From Marivita sp. GX14005 (GTDB taxonomy: Bacteria; Pseudomonadota; Alphaproteobacteria; Rhodobacterales; Rhodobacteraceae), in assembly GCF_023370775.1 (NCBI RefSeq), contig NZ_JAMCCQ010000001.1, positions 124,001-188,000 on the forward strand: a stretch of DNA of 64,000 nucleotides. The letters run 5' to 3'. Made by a program: the position numbers and the translations under genes. The notes under the pieces were generated by a model. The model saw only the letters and a program-made list of their open reading frames with translations, ran no database searches and was not told where the DNA came from. Position 1 is the stretch's first letter. Each line of letters opens with the position of its first letter. Positions 43,312-52,976 of this stretch are shown here, in pieces.

Positions 43312-45231
43312 TCAGGATACCGGTTCCGGCTCCGGCGGCTTGTCACCCGATTGGGGGCGGGACTTCGGCTTCGTCTTGGGAATGGCTGTCACGCTTGGCG
43401 TATCGCTGGCGTCATCCGAGCTGTCGTCATCGCCCGAATGCGGCGGCTCGCCCCGGATAACGCGTTTGATCTCATCGCCGGTCAGGGTCTCGTATTCAAG
43501 AAGGCCTTGCGCCAGACGTTCCCATTCCTCGCGCTTGTCCATGAGGATCGCATAGGCACGGTCATAGGCTTCCGCGATGAACCGTTTGACCTCCTGCTCG
43601 ATCATTTCCTTGGTATTGGCGGAAACGGAGAAGCCGGCGGTGTTGCCGCTATAGCCCTCGGCCGCCTCGCGATAATCGATATTGCCGACCTTTTCGGACA
43701 TGCCCCATTGCAGCACCATCGCACGGGCCAGCGCGCTGGCCTGCTGGATATCGCCCGCCGGGCCATTGGAGACATTCTCCTCACCGTATTTGATGATCTC
43801 GGCCGCTTTCCCGGCCATCGTCATGGCGAGTTTTTCCTCGCATTCTGACTTGTGCCAGTTCAGCCGGTCGATCTCGGGCAGCGAGACCACCATGCCAAGC
43901 GCGCCGCCGCGCGGGATGATCGTGGCCTTGTAGACGGGATCGCATTGCGGCAGCGTCAGCCCGACGATGGCATGACCGGCCTCGTGATAGGCGGTCTTTT
44001 CCTTCTGTTCCGGCGTGAGCACCATCGAACGGCGCTCTGCGCCCATCATGACCTTATCCTTGGCGTTCTCGAAATCTTCCATTGTGACGAAGCGTCGCCC
44101 GACGCGCGCGGCCATCAGCGCCGCCTCGTTCACCAGGTTCGCCAGATCGGCGCCCGAGAAACCGGGCGTGCCGCGCGCGATGATGCGCAGATCCACATCC
44201 GGACCCAGCGGCGTCTTGCGGGCATGCACGCCGAGAATCTTTTCCCGGCCCTTGATGTCGGGATTGGGCACGGTGACCTGACGGTCGAACCGGCCCGGCC
44301 GCAACAGCGCCGGATCGAGCACGTCGCGGCGGTTGGTCGCGGCGACGATGATGACGCCCTCATTGGCCTCGAAACCGTCCATCTCGACCAGAAGCTGATT
44401 GAGAGTCTGTTCCCTCTCGTCGTTGCCGCCGCCATAACCGGCACCGCGCGCACGGCCCACCGCGTCGATCTCGTCGATGAACACGATACAGGGCGCATTC
44501 TTCTTGGCCTGCTCGAACATGTCGCGCACCCGCGACGCACCGACGCCGACGAACATCTCCACGAAATCCGAGCCGGAAATGGTGAAGAACGGCACACCTG
44601 CCTCGCCCGCGATGGCGCGCGCCAGCAGCGTCTTACCGGTCCCCGGCGGGCCGACGAGCAGCGCGCCCTTCGGAATCTTGCCGCCAAGGCGCGAGAAGCG
44701 CTGCGGATTGCGCAGGAACTCGACGATCTCTTCGAGCTCTTCCTTGGCCTCGTCGATACCAGCGACATCGTCGAAGGTGACGCGGCCATGCTTTTCCGTA
44801 AGCAGCTTGGCCTTGGACTTGCCGAACCCCATGGCCCCGCCGCGCCCGCCGCCCTGCATGCGGTTCATGAAATAGATCCACACCCCGATCAGCAGAAGGA
44901 ACGGCAACAGGCTGAGCAGGAAGGACTGGAAGCCCGATTGTTGCTGTTGTTCGGCGCGGATCGGAATGCCCTGTTCGATCAGAAGCTCGGTGACTGTTGC
45001 GTCTTCGGGCTTGATCGCGACGTAATCCTGCCCGTCCGTGCTGCGGAAGCGGACCTGTTCGCCATCGAGCGTGACGGAACTGACGGTGTCATCCTCAACG
45101 GCGGCAACGAAATCCGAATAGCTGATTTCGCGGCTTTGGAGCGTGTTTCCGCCGCCCGAGAAGATGTTGAAAAGCGCCAGAATGAGCAGGAACAGAACGA
45201 CCCAAAAGGCGATGTTTCGTGCATTACCCAA
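43312..45231 (-). CDS. ftsH: ATP-dependent zinc metalloprotease FtsH
   Basis: A membrane AAA+ protease of 639 residues that degrades misfolded and regulatory membrane proteins. Two N-terminal helices flank a periplasmic domain; Walker A is GPPGTGKT near residue 190, the second-region homology follows, and the zinc site is HEAGH. The start is taken as TTG at 45231 because GGAG stands eight bases upstream and the sequence [13 protein letters not shown] is the standard FtsH beginning; an ATG at 45261 would add ten atypical residues. It follows tilS, as is usual. Confidence 0.95.
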   Translation of the reverse strand: MGNARNIAFWVVLFLLILALFNIFSGGGNTLQSREISYSDFVAAVEDDTVSSVTLDGEQVRFRSTDGQDYVAIKPEDATVTELLIEQGIPIRAEQQQQSGFQSFLLSLLPFLLLIGVWIYFMNRMQGGGRGGAMGFGKSKAKLLTEKHGRVTFDDVAGIDEAKEELEEIVEFLRNPQRFSRLGGKIPKGALLVGPPGTGKTLLARAIAGEAGVPFFTISGSDFVEMFVGVGASRVRDMFEQAKKNAPCIVFIDEIDAVGRARGAGYGGGNDEREQTLNQLLVEMDGFEANEGVIIVAATNRRDVLDPALLRPGRFDRQVTVPNPDIKGREKILGVHARKTPLGPDVDLRIIARGTPGFSGADLANLVNEAALMAARVGRRFVTMEDFENAKDKVMMGAERRSMVLTPEQKEKTAYHEAGHAIVGLTLPQCDPVYKATIIPRGGALGMVVSLPEIDRLNWHKSECEEKLAMTMAGKAAEIIKYGEENVSNGPAGDIQQASALARAMVLQWGMSEKVGNIDYREAAEGYSGNTAGFSVSANTKEMIEQEVKRFIAEAYDRAYAILMDKREEWERLAQGLLEYETLTGDEIKRVIRGEPPHSGDDDSSDDASDTPSVTAIPKTKPKSRPQSGDKPPEPEPVS

Positions 45232-45309
45232 GAAAATTTCTCCTGAATTCGACGGAGGCAATCGGGCCCGCGTCTCTTGGAGTATAACATAGAGATGCGC
45301 TGCCGGGGT

Positions 45310-46659
45310 TCAATGCGAAAGACAAAATGCCTCGAAACCGGTGTCGGGCCGCCCAAGCACATATCGCCGTGCGGTCAGCCCCGTTCCGATGCCAAGCGCC
45401 GGCACTGAGAGCAGACGCTCGCCCCGCCACGCCGCAGGCAGGCCGCGCGCGGCGCGATGCGGAACCGGCAGATCGCCGCGCTGCGTGATCTGCTCCCATC
45501 CGCCCTGCCCCAACGCACCGACGGTCACTCCGTCCGCGTCGCATGTTCCGTCTCCTTTCAATACCCATTGCCCGTCCCAAAGCGCCCCAAGCGGCACCTT
45601 CCGGTCCGAGGCCGCTGCCGGCTCGCGAAAGATGCGCAGATGCGCCTTTTCGACCGACAATTCCGCCCCATGCAGCGTGCCGCCGCCACCGGAGAGCGCG
45701 CTTTCGAGCAAACCTTCGCTGGCTGCCGAGCGCGGCCGGTGCTCCTCAGAGGCGGCATAGCGCAATGCCGCCGTCAGCAAACGAAGCTGCGTTTCGCGGT
45801 CAAGCGCGGCGAAGCCGTCGCGGTCGATGCGCACCTGGCCTGTGGGTGCGCTTTTGCATACCTCCTTCACCGCATCCGCCAGACGGGCGTTCAGCCCGTC
45901 CCGCGCACGTGCCATTCGCGCCGCCGTTTCGGCAAGCGCTTCTGTCGTCACCCCTTCCTCGCGCAAGAGTCCTAAGATTTTGCGAACACGGACACGATCA
46001 TAGGCCGGATCGTCGTTCGACGTATCTTCGACCCATCGCCCCTTGAGAACGCGCGCGTAATGGCGCAGCTCTTGCCGGCTCATGCCGAGGCAGGGACGCA
46101 GCAGCTCGAACCCCGGCGCTGCGTCACCCCGCGGCGGCAAGGTGCCATGCCATGCGCTGTCCGGCAGCGCCGCCGCGCCCAGCGGATGCGGCACCGCAAT
46201 GCGCCGCCCGCGCATTCCGGCGAGCCCGTCCACACCCGATCCGCGCGCCAGGCGCATCAGGACGGTTTCGGCCTGATCGTCCTGTGTATGCGCAAAAAGG
46301 ACATGCCGCAGATGTCCGCGCCAGGCGTCGATCAGGGTAAGACGCGCCTCGCGCGCGGCGTTCTGAAGGTTCCCCGCTCCATCCCAGGCCCAGCGCAGCG
46401 TGGCATGCGGCCAACCGAGCAGGCCCGCCTCCTGCGCAACCATATCGGCCTCTGCCGCGCTTTCGGCGCGCAGACCGTGATCGACCGTGACGATCCAGAG
46501 CCTTACGCCATAGTCGCGCGTCCAGTTGTGCGCGAGATAGAGCATGGCCATGCTGTCGCCGCCGCCGGAAACGGCAAGGCCGATATCGCCGGGAAAATCC
46601 GGCCCGAGAAGCTGCCCCATCTCTTCGGCGAAACGCCGCGCCAGCGGCGGCTCGATCAC
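45310..46659 (-). CDS. tilS: tRNA(Ile)-lysidine synthetase
   Basis: An enzyme of 449 residues that modifies the wobble cytidine of tRNA-Ile(CAU) to lysidine. The PP-loop is SGGGDS at residues 31-36, with the family's VDHGLRAES, FAHTQDDQAETVLMRLARG and RPCLGMSRQELRHYA. The start is a GTG at 46659 that overlaps the TGA of cpoB, so translation is coupled. The C-terminal 130 residues are less conserved. Confidence 0.92.
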   Translation of the reverse strand: MIEPPLARRFAEEMGQLLGPDFPGDIGLAVSGGGDSMAMLYLAHNWTRDYGVRLWIVTVDHGLRAESAAEADMVAQEAGLLGWPHATLRWAWDGAGNLQNAAREARLTLIDAWRGHLRHVLFAHTQDDQAETVLMRLARGSGVDGLAGMRGRRIAVPHPLGAAALPDSAWHGTLPPRGDAAPGFELLRPCLGMSRQELRHYARVLKGRWVEDTSNDDPAYDRVRVRKILGLLREEGVTTEALAETAARMARARDGLNARLADAVKEVCKSAPTGQVRIDRDGFAALDRETQLRLLTAALRYAASEEHRPRSAASEGLLESALSGGGGTLHGAELSVEKAHLRIFREPAAASDRKVPLGALWDGQWVLKGDGTCDADGVTVGALGQGGWEQITQRGDLPVPHRAARGLPAAWRGERLLSVPALGIGTGLTARRYVLGRPDTGFEAFCLSH

Positions 46660-47474
46660 GGGCAGTTGAACCGCGCCTTTGCGGCCTCGGCCTCCGCGAT
46701 CGCGGGGCTGCCCGGATAGCGGTCCGCGACTTCCGACAGGGTCACGCAGGCCTCCGCCTGATTGCCAAGCTCGCCCAAAGCGGCGCCGAGACGCCAGAGC
46801 GCTTCGGGGCCGGCGCTGTCGTCTGGGTAGCCGGCATAGGCGTCGAGATAGCGGCGCGCGGCCTCGCGCAGATCGCCCATCCCCTCCAGCGCCCGGCCTT
46901 CCATGACAAGCGCGTCGGCCTCTAGCGGGCCACCGGGATAGGTCTGGCGAAAGGTCGCAAACTGGTTCGCGGCGGATTGAAAGTCACCATTGGCGAGCGC
47001 CTCCTCGGCTCGCCGGAAATCCGTTTCTTCGCCGACCGCCATCTCGCCGGTCGCGGGTTGCTGGGAAGGTTGCGGCGCAGCCGGGGTCGCCGCGTCGGGC
47101 TCGCCGCCGAGATTGGGCACCTTGCCGACGCTCGCGATATCGCAGCCCGGCTCCAGCTCGCACAGGCGGAACTCCAGATCGCCGATCCGCCGCGCGCCGT
47201 CCTCGGCCACGCGCGAAACCCGGAACTCGAGCTCTTCGGCTTTCGCGGTCACGCGCTGCAACTCGGATTCGACGGCGTTGAGCCGGTCGAGCGCGCCGGG
47301 CGGCAGTTGGACCGAGCTTGGCCCTGTCGTGCTGAGCTCGCGCTTGAGTCTCTGGATCTCGACATGCAGCACCGACAGATCCTGCCGGATATCCGCCAGT
47401 GTCTCCGCCGATGCTGTCGCCACAGGGCCAAGGCCGAGAGCGCCGGTCAGGATCAGGGCCGCAAACCGCATCAT
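46656..47474 (-). CDS. cpoB: Tol-Pal system protein CpoB (YbgF)
   Basis: A periplasmic protein of 272 residues that links Tol-Pal constriction to septal peptidoglycan synthesis. A signal peptide (RFAALILTGALGLGPVATASA) is followed by a coiled coil at about residues 25-90 (DLSVLHVEIQRLKREL), a Pro/Ala linker and C-terminal TPR repeats from residue 150. Two adjacent ATGs at 47474 and 47471 are possible starts, with GGGG just upstream. It lies eight bases after pal. Confidence 0.92.
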   Translation of the reverse strand: MMRFAALILTGALGLGPVATASAETLADIRQDLSVLHVEIQRLKRELSTTGPSSVQLPPGALDRLNAVESELQRVTAKAEELEFRVSRVAEDGARRIGDLEFRLCELEPGCDIASVGKVPNLGGEPDAATPAAPQPSQQPATGEMAVGEETDFRRAEEALANGDFQSAANQFATFRQTYPGGPLEADALVMEGRALEGMGDLREAARRYLDAYAGYPDDSAGPEALWRLGAALGELGNQAEACVTLSEVADRYPGSPAIAEAEAAKARFNCP

Positions 47475-47482
47475 CCGCCCCG

Positions 47483-48001
47483 TCAGCTTGTCAAGCCGGA
47501 AGAGATGATCGTCACGGCGCGGCGGTTTTTGGCATAGCACGCCTCTTGCGAGCAAATCTCGATCGGGCGTTCCTTGCCATAGCTGACGAAACGCAGCCGG
47601 TTGGCCGAAACACCCTGCGCAACGAGATATTCCATCACCGCATTGGCCCGGCGTGCGCCGAGCGCGAGGTTATAGGCACGGGTGCCCTGCTCATCCGCGT
47701 GGCCTTCGATCACTGCGTTATAGTCGGTGTTGCGCAAGAGCCACTGCACCTGGCCGTCGAGCGTGGCACGCGCTTCGGGACTGAGCGTGGATTGATCGAT
47801 GGCGAAGAGCACGCGGTCACCGACCGTTTGCTGGAAATAGGCCGGCGAGCTGGGATCATTCGCGCTGCCCGGCACGATCCCGCCGGCCGATCCGGTCGCT
47901 GCGTTCAGATCGACTGCGTCATTGTCGAACCGGTTGGCATTGGTGCACGCCGAAACGGCCAGAACGGCCATCAGCATCGTGAATTTCGCGGAAAATCGCA
48001 T
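47483..48001 (-). CDS. pal: Peptidoglycan-associated lipoprotein Pal
   Basis: An outer-membrane lipoprotein of 172 residues. The lipobox LAVSAC places the lipidated cysteine at residue 19. The OmpA-type peptidoglycan-binding domain contains IEGHADEQGTRAYNLALGARRA and RLRFVSYGKERPI. It binds TolB and peptidoglycan to help pull in the outer membrane at division. An extra cysteine pair near ICSQEACYAKNRR is typical of alphaproteobacterial Pal. Confidence 0.96.
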   Translation of the reverse strand: MRFSAKFTMLMAVLAVSACTNANRFDNDAVDLNAATGSAGGIVPGSANDPSSPAYFQQTVGDRVLFAIDQSTLSPEARATLDGQVQWLLRNTDYNAVIEGHADEQGTRAYNLALGARRANAVMEYLVAQGVSANRLRFVSYGKERPIEICSQEACYAKNRRAVTIISSGLTS

Positions 48002-48106
48002 TTGAGTATCCTGCCCTGTTCTGATGTTACCGTTTGCCTAGCACAGCGCGGCCGGTGCGCAAATATCTTGCGGCACAGGCGCGCGTTTCGCAAGACGCTG
48101 CGCGGA

Positions 48107-49429
48107 TCATTGCAGAGGCCCCCAACTGGGATCGGAGGCGCCTTCGGGCGTGCGCACGCGGGTCAGCTTGCGGCCCGAAATATCGACCGTGTAGAGCGAG
48201 GACGCGCCCTGTGCGCCTTGCGTCTCGCGCGCGAACATGATGACGCGGCCATTGGGTGCCCAGGTCGGCCCCTCGTCGAGAAAGGACGCGGTCAACAGAC
48301 GCTCTTCGGAGCCGTCCGTGCGCATCACACCGATGAAGAACCGGCCAGCGTTCTGCTTGGTGAAGGCGATCATGTCGCCGCGCGGCGACCATACAGGCGC
48401 GGAGTAACGCCCTTCGCCGAAACTGATCCGGCGCGCCTCGCCGCCGCTGGCGGGCATGACGTAAAGCTGCTGCGTGCCGGAGCGATCGCTCTCGAAGACG
48501 ATCTGGCTGCCATCGGGCGAATAGCTGGGCGCGGTTTCGATCGACGGCGCGGAGGTCAGCTGCCGGGTGGTTCCGCTGGCGATGTCCATCGCCCAGATAT
48601 CGGTGTTCGACCCCTGCGTCAGCGAGTAGACCACAGTCTGACCATCCGGCGCGAAACGGGGGGCAAAGCTCATCACGCCGTCCTGACCCTGCAGGATACG
48701 GCTTTGCACCGTGCCGACCTCGAGCACATGCACGCGGGGCATGCCGGTCTCATAGCTGGTATAAAGCACGCGCTGCCCGTCATCGGAAAAGCGTGGGGCC
48801 AGCACCAGAGAATTGCTTCCGGTGAGAAACTGCACATTCGCGCCGTCGTAATCCATCACCGCGAGGCGCTTGACGCGGTTGTCCTTCGGCCCGCTTTCGG
48901 AAACGAACACCACGCGGCTGTCGAAATAGCCCGACTCCCCGGTGATCCGGCTGTAGACCTGATCGGCGACCTTGTGCGCCATGCGCCGCCACCCTTCGGT
49001 CGTGCCCGCGAATTGCATGCCCTGCCCCAGCTCGGTTCCGGCGAACACGTCCCAGACGCGGAACTTGACGGTGACCTGCCCGCCCGACACGCTGACCGCG
49101 CCGGTGATGAGCGCCTGCGCGTTGATCGCCTTCCAGTCGGCAAACTGGATCGGGCTTCCGAAACTGGTGACCTGGCTGATATGCGCCTCGCGCGGGACCT
49201 CGCGGAACAAACCCGTGCCGCTCAGATCGTCGGCGATGACCCGCGAGATTTGTTGCCCGAGTTGCTGCGCTTCGGCCGTTTCGGCCACGAAATCCGGCAC
49301 CGCATAAGGCATCGGCTCGACAACGCCCTCGGTGATCTCGATCCTGAGCGGGCCGCTCTGTGCCAGCGCGATACCCGGCGCGGCGCAGAACAGAAGCAGC
49401 GCGGCCAGTGCAGCGACAATCTGTTTCAT
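48107..49429 (-). CDS. tolB: Tol-Pal translocation protein TolB
   Basis: A periplasmic protein of 440 residues with a signal peptide ending near Ala23. After an N-terminal domain, a six-bladed beta-propeller is built from WD40-like repeats such as [30 protein letters not shown] and [18 protein letters not shown]. It binds Pal and the TolA C-terminus. Its start overlaps the tolA stop by four bases. Confidence 0.96.
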   Translation of the reverse strand: MKQIVAALAALLLFCAAPGIALAQSGPLRIEITEGVVEPMPYAVPDFVAETAEAQQLGQQISRVIADDLSGTGLFREVPREAHISQVTSFGSPIQFADWKAINAQALITGAVSVSGGQVTVKFRVWDVFAGTELGQGMQFAGTTEGWRRMAHKVADQVYSRITGESGYFDSRVVFVSESGPKDNRVKRLAVMDYDGANVQFLTGSNSLVLAPRFSDDGQRVLYTSYETGMPRVHVLEVGTVQSRILQGQDGVMSFAPRFAPDGQTVVYSLTQGSNTDIWAMDIASGTTRQLTSAPSIETAPSYSPDGSQIVFESDRSGTQQLYVMPASGGEARRISFGEGRYSAPVWSPRGDMIAFTKQNAGRFFIGVMRTDGSEERLLTASFLDEGPTWAPNGRVIMFARETQGAQGASSLYTVDISGRKLTRVRTPEGASDPSWGPLQ

Positions 49430-50550
49430 CGGATCCTCATGTTTTCGGGGTTGAAAGTCATCTCGACACTCTTCCAGTGGTCATACTTGTCTTTCGGCAG
49501 GTCATAGCCGTTGCCCTGGCACCGCAGTATAGCGCGGCGGGCCGACTGGAAGGCGGCCTCGGCCGCAGCGCCGCTCCCGCCTTCCGAGGCCAGCATCTTC
49601 AACGCCCCCGTCACGCGCCCGGATCGATCCAGATCGAACCCGACGGTTACCGTCACATTCGCCGCCTGCGAGCCAACATCCACCTGCCAGCATTCCTGAA
49701 CGGCGATACGAAAGCCGTTCGTCTCACCGTCGGTCAAGGGGGGTCCTTCGGGCGCGCCATTCGCCGCACCGCCAAGCGCCTCTTCCAGAGCGCCTGCGAT
49801 GGCCGACGCGGTATCGCTGCTTTGCACCGGCGGGCGCTCCGGCGCGGGTGCCGGCTCGGACGCGGGCGAAGCCTCCTGCTCGGCCACTTCGCTTGGCGCG
49901 GGCCTAATCGGCCGGGTGCGGGGGCGCACCGATGCGGCCGGCGCGCGCGCCGGCTCTTCGGCTTCGGTCACGATCTCGGTCGCGGCGGCTTCGGGGGCCG
50001 TCGCCTCCTGCTCCTCGTCCGCCGTGCTGTCCGGCGTCTCCGACCGCTCGACCGTTTCCTGAACCTCGGGCGCGATCTCGGCTTCCGGCTCGGGTTCGGG
50101 CACCGCCTGCGGCGCGACCCGCGGCGCCGGGCGGGGCGTCGGACGCGCCGCGATCTCCGGCGCCTCGACCTGCGGCACGGGCTCCGGTGCGGGCGGCTGC
50201 GGAGGCGTTTCGGCCACTTCGGGCTCGGCAACCGGCGCAATCGGCTCCGGCGTCGCATCGGGCTCCGATGCCGCCGGCTCTTCCGGCTCGGGCGGCGTTT
50301 GCGGCTGGCTCTCTTCGGCGGGCGCCTCGGGGGCAGCCTCTTCCGGCTCCGGCTCAGGCAAGACCTCGGGCTCGGCGCCCAGCACCGGCGCGGCGCGCGG
50401 CTGCGTCAGCGCGGCAAACTCGGCCTCCGACAGGATCGACACATCAGCCACCTGCATTTCGGGCGGCGCGCTGTCGAACACACCGCCAAGCAGCAGCCAA
50501 AGGATCAAGGCCCCATGCGCCCCGCCCGAGATATAATGGCCCGTATGCAC
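49426..50550 (-). CDS. tolA: Energy-transducing protein TolA
   Basis: An inner-membrane protein of 374 residues. One N-terminal membrane helix ([13 protein letters not shown]) is followed by a long Pro/Glu/Ala-rich arm at about residues 50-265 and a C-terminal domain with one cysteine pair (VQECWQV and ILRCQGNG). The arm is proline-rich rather than the Lys/Ala helix of enterobacteria, common in alphaproteobacteria. The start is a GTG at 50550, eight bases after tolR. Confidence 0.9.
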   Translation of the reverse strand: MHTGHYISGGAHGALILWLLLGGVFDSAPPEMQVADVSILSEAEFAALTQPRAAPVLGAEPEVLPEPEPEEAAPEAPAEESQPQTPPEPEEPAASEPDATPEPIAPVAEPEVAETPPQPPAPEPVPQVEAPEIAARPTPRPAPRVAPQAVPEPEPEAEIAPEVQETVERSETPDSTADEEQEATAPEAAATEIVTEAEEPARAPAASVRPRTRPIRPAPSEVAEQEASPASEPAPAPERPPVQSSDTASAIAGALEEALGGAANGAPEGPPLTDGETNGFRIAVQECWQVDVGSQAANVTVTVGFDLDRSGRVTGALKMLASEGGSGAAAEAAFQSARRAILRCQGNGYDLPKDKYDHWKSVEMTFNPENMRIR

Positions 50551-50558
50551 CCCTTGCC

Positions 50559-51026
50559 TCAGCCATCCGACCCGTCAAGCGCCGGGCCGCCGGTATCCGT
50601 GACCAGACCGATCGAGTTGAACCCGCCCGCATTGAGCGCACCCATGACCTGCGCCACCCGCTCATAAGTCACACCGCCATCGGCGCGCAGGAAAACCCGG
50701 TCATCCGCACGTTCGGCAGCGATCGCCCGCAGGCGCGGCACCAGATCGGCCTGCGCCACTTCGGTGTTCTGGATCGCAACCGCACCATCGGCGCTGATCG
50801 TCACCGTCAGCGGCTCCTCGGTCTCCGACGGCAAGGCCGACGCGGCGGTTTTCGGCAGCTCCACCGGAACTCCAACCGTCAGTAGCGGCGCGGCCACCAT
50901 GAAGATGATCAGCAGCACCATCATCACGTCGACGAAGGGCGTGACGTTGATCTCCGCCATCGGCATCGTCCGGCTCTTGCGCCGCCTGCGCCCGCCGCCG
51001 CCGGATTTGATGACCCCGCCCGCCAT
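50559..51026 (-). CDS. tolR: Tol-Pal system protein TolR
   Basis: An inner-membrane protein of 155 residues of the ExbD/TolR family. The membrane helix with its proton-carrying aspartate is in INVTPFVDVMMVLLIIFMV, and the periplasmic domain follows. With TolQ it uses the proton gradient to energise TolA. A Gly/Arg-rich N-terminal stretch (KSGGGGRRRRKSR) precedes the helix. It follows tolQ by three bases. Confidence 0.95.
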   Translation of the reverse strand: MAGGVIKSGGGGRRRRKSRTMPMAEINVTPFVDVMMVLLIIFMVAAPLLTVGVPVELPKTAASALPSETEEPLTVTISADGAVAIQNTEVAQADLVPRLRAIAAERADDRVFLRADGGVTYERVAQVMGALNAGGFNSIGLVTDTGGPALDGSDG

Positions 51027-51029
51027 CGC

Positions 51030-51725
51030 TCAGCTGTCCAACTGGCGGCTTAGGATGGTCGAGAATTCATCGGCGAAGGATTCGTATCCCGCCAGAATTC
51101 GGTCGCTGTCGGCGGATAGCTTGTTGTAGAACACCACCGCCGGGATTGCAGCAAGCAGGCCGAGCGCGGTCGCCAGAAGCGCCTCGGCGATGCCGGGCGC
51201 GACCACCACGAGCGACGTGTTCTGCTGCTGCGCGATCTCGACGAAAGCGTGCATGATGCCCCAGACCGTGCCGAAGAGCCCGACGAACGGCGCGACCGAT
51301 CCGACTGTCGCCAGAACCGCAAGGTTCTTCTGCAAATCCTCGCCTTCCTTCTGGATTGCGACATCCATCGACCGGTCGATCCGTGCATGCGCGCCCGCGA
51401 TCAGCCCGCCATCATCGCGATGAGAGCGCCGCCATTCCGTCATCCCCGCAGCAAAGACCTTCTTCGCCCGGCCGCCCGGTTCCGGCCCGATCTGGTCGAA
51501 AAGCTCGTCCAGCGGCTCGCCCGACCAGAACGCGCGGTCGAACGCCGCCGCCTCGGACCGCGCGCGGCGGTAGGAAATGAGTTTCTCGATGATGATCGCC
51601 CAAGCCCAGAAGGATGCCAGCAAAAGCAGCACCATCACGAGCTTGACCGTCAACGTGGCGCGCGCGAAAAGTCCCCACATGGAGAAATCGATCTCCTGCG
51701 CCAGCGCAAGTGTTTCTGCTTCCAT
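51030..51725 (-). CDS. tolQ: Tol-Pal system protein TolQ
   Basis: An inner-membrane protein of 231 residues of the MotA/TolQ/ExbB family with three helices: VMVLLLLASFWAWAIIIEKL at 30-50, GSVAPFVGLFGTVWGIMHAF and an adjoining ALLATALGLLAAIPAVVFYN. It forms the proton channel with TolR. It is the first gene of tolQRAB-pal; the 119-base gap to ybgC holds a hairpin and probably its promoter. Confidence 0.95.
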   Translation of the reverse strand: MEAETLALAQEIDFSMWGLFARATLTVKLVMVLLLLASFWAWAIIIEKLISYRRARSEAAAFDRAFWSGEPLDELFDQIGPEPGGRAKKVFAAGMTEWRRSHRDDGGLIAGAHARIDRSMDVAIQKEGEDLQKNLAVLATVGSVAPFVGLFGTVWGIMHAFVEIAQQQNTSLVVVAPGIAEALLATALGLLAAIPAVVFYNKLSADSDRILAGYESFADEFSTILSRQLDS

Positions 51726-51823
51726 CTGCCTGCTCTTTAGCCGGTTGGCCCCGATTGACCGGGTTCTGATTACCGATCTTCATAACGCAATCCCGGCGGC
51801 AACGCCAACACAATGCCGTCAGA

Positions 51824-51840
51824 GCCGCGTCGAACGCGGC
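51824..51840 (-). terminator. Hairpin after ybgC
   Basis: GCCGCG-TCGAA-CGCGGC folds into a six-pair stem four bases after the ybgC stop codon. No T-run follows, so it may only partly separate ybgC from tolQ. Confidence 0.35.
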
Positions 51841-51844
51841 GCTT

Positions 51845-52234
51845 TCAGTGAACCTGCTGGCGGATCTTCGCCGGAAGCCGCGCGGGTGCGCCGCCCTCCG
51901 CCACGCAAACGACCGTGACACGCGCGCGGAAGATCGGCGCGCCATCCCGGCAGACATCCTGCGCCAGAACCAGCCGGGCGCCCGTCACCGCCGCCACAGA
52001 TGTCCGCACCACAAGCTCATCGTCGAATTTCGCCGGCGCCAGATATTCGGCCTCCAGCTTGCGCACGACGAACACCGTGCCGTCCTGCTCGCGCATCGCG
52101 TTCTGATCGATCCCGAGCGCGCGCACCCAGTCGGACCGCGCCCGCTCGATATAGCGCAGGTAATTAGCGTAATAGACGATGCCGCCCATATCGGTGTCTT
52201 CATAATAGACGCGGATCGAAAAGCTGTGAGACAT
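51845..52234 (-). CDS. ybgC: Tol-Pal associated acyl-CoA thioesterase YbgC
   Basis: A hotdog-fold thioesterase of 129 residues. The family motif YYEDTDMGGIVYYANYLRYIERAR contains the catalytic aspartate (seen here as EDTDMGG). YbgC acts on acyl-CoA or acyl-ACP thioesters and is linked to phospholipid synthesis near the Tol complex. It starts three bases after the uncharacterised upstream gene. Confidence 0.94.
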   Translation of the reverse strand: MSHSFSIRVYYEDTDMGGIVYYANYLRYIERARSDWVRALGIDQNAMREQDGTVFVVRKLEAEYLAPAKFDDELVVRTSVAAVTGARLVLAQDVCRDGAPIFRARVTVVCVAEGGAPARLPAKIRQQVH

Positions 52235-52237
52235 GCG

Positions 52238-52873
52238 CTAGGCCTCCCCGCCCATCGCGGCTCGCGCGGCAAGACGCAGCGCATGGCTCGGATCGTCCGC
52301 CTGCGCCGGCATCACCGGATCGTAAGCGGCCCGGATCACTTCGGCGATCTCAGGGCGCAGCACGACACGCCCGTCCTCCAACTGCCCCAGCGGCGACCGG
52401 TGCGCGAAGGCGGTGTCCGACCATAGCACGATGCTCTGCACCACCTGCCCCAGCGCCAGCGTTTCCGCTGGCATATCCGAAAGCGCCTCGTCCATGCGCA
52501 GGAAAATGAAACAGGCTTTGATCGCGCCGTGCTCGTCGAAGCGGAACACCCGGTATTGATTGGCCCCCGCCGCCGACAATCGCGCGACCATCGTCTCCAG
52601 ACCGTCGATCAAACGGTCCAGATCAGGAACGGCAAGCAGCTCGTCCCATTCCCGAAAGAAGAAGACCATGGCGTTGCTGCCAAGCTCCGGATCGGTCTCG
52701 CTCATCGAATGACCGGCCACCGTGCAAACCGCTTCGAACGCGCCCTTGACAATCGAAAGCGTCGCATCCTCGACGCCGAACACGATGGGTGCGATGGGCC
52801 GCCCCCAACGAGCAAAGAAATACTGCCCGTCAGATCTCGTGAACAACCGCTCTGCCTCGTCCGCATCCAGCAT
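52238..52873 (-). CDS. Hypothetical protein upstream of ybgC-tol
   Basis: A soluble protein of 211 residues with no signal peptide and no domain I can name. It contains SDGQYFFARWGRPIAPIVFGV, a run NAMVFFFREWDELLAVPDLDRLI, and FRFDEHGAIKACFIFLRMD. The gene ends three bases before ybgC, which points to translational coupling with the tol region. The ATG at 52873 has AGAGG eleven bases upstream. Similar genes occur in roseobacter genomes, but no function is known to me. Confidence 0.8.
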   Translation of the reverse strand: MLDADEAERLFTRSDGQYFFARWGRPIAPIVFGVEDATLSIVKGAFEAVCTVAGHSMSETDPELGSNAMVFFFREWDELLAVPDLDRLIDGLETMVARLSAAGANQYRVFRFDEHGAIKACFIFLRMDEALSDMPAETLALGQVVQSIVLWSDTAFAHRSPLGQLEDGRVVLRPEIAEVIRAAYDPVMPAQADDPSHALRLAARAAMGGEA

Positions 52874-52890
52874 ATCGCGCCGACCTCTTA

Positions 52891-52913
52891 CCTTCTTCTC
52901 GTTTCAAATACTC
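52891..52913 (-). repeat. Dispersed 23-base motif, copy 4
   Basis: It is identical to copy 1 over all 23 bases. It lies between the hairpins after the acyl-CoA synthetase and the start of the hypothetical gene at 52873, an arrangement shared with copy 3. Confidence 0.6.
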
Positions 52914-52917
52914 GAAA

Positions 52918-52963
52918 GCGCGCGCCCGAGGCGCGCGCCGGTCGGATCGGCAACGCCGATCCG
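52918..52963 (-). terminator. Double hairpin after the acyl-CoA synthetase
   Basis: GCGCGCGC pairs with GCGCGCGC around five bases (52918-52938). CGGATCGGC pairs with GCCGATCCG around AAC (52943-52963). The second stem matches the one at 25014-25032 in its CGGATCG/CGATCCG core. It begins 14 bases after the stop codon on the minus strand. Confidence 0.6.
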
Positions 52964-52976
52964 ATCCCCCAAAGCG

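Noticed and set aside
47399-49507. Long open frame of 702 codons on the plus strand
   Set aside because: It mirrors pal and tolB, whose lipobox and propeller repeats are certain. No domain is visible in the antisense product.
49700-50450. Low-complexity repeats in tolA read as a separate repeat array
   Set aside because: The Pro/Glu/Ala-rich codons are the normal flexible arm of TolA in this group and show no regular unit suggesting an independent element.
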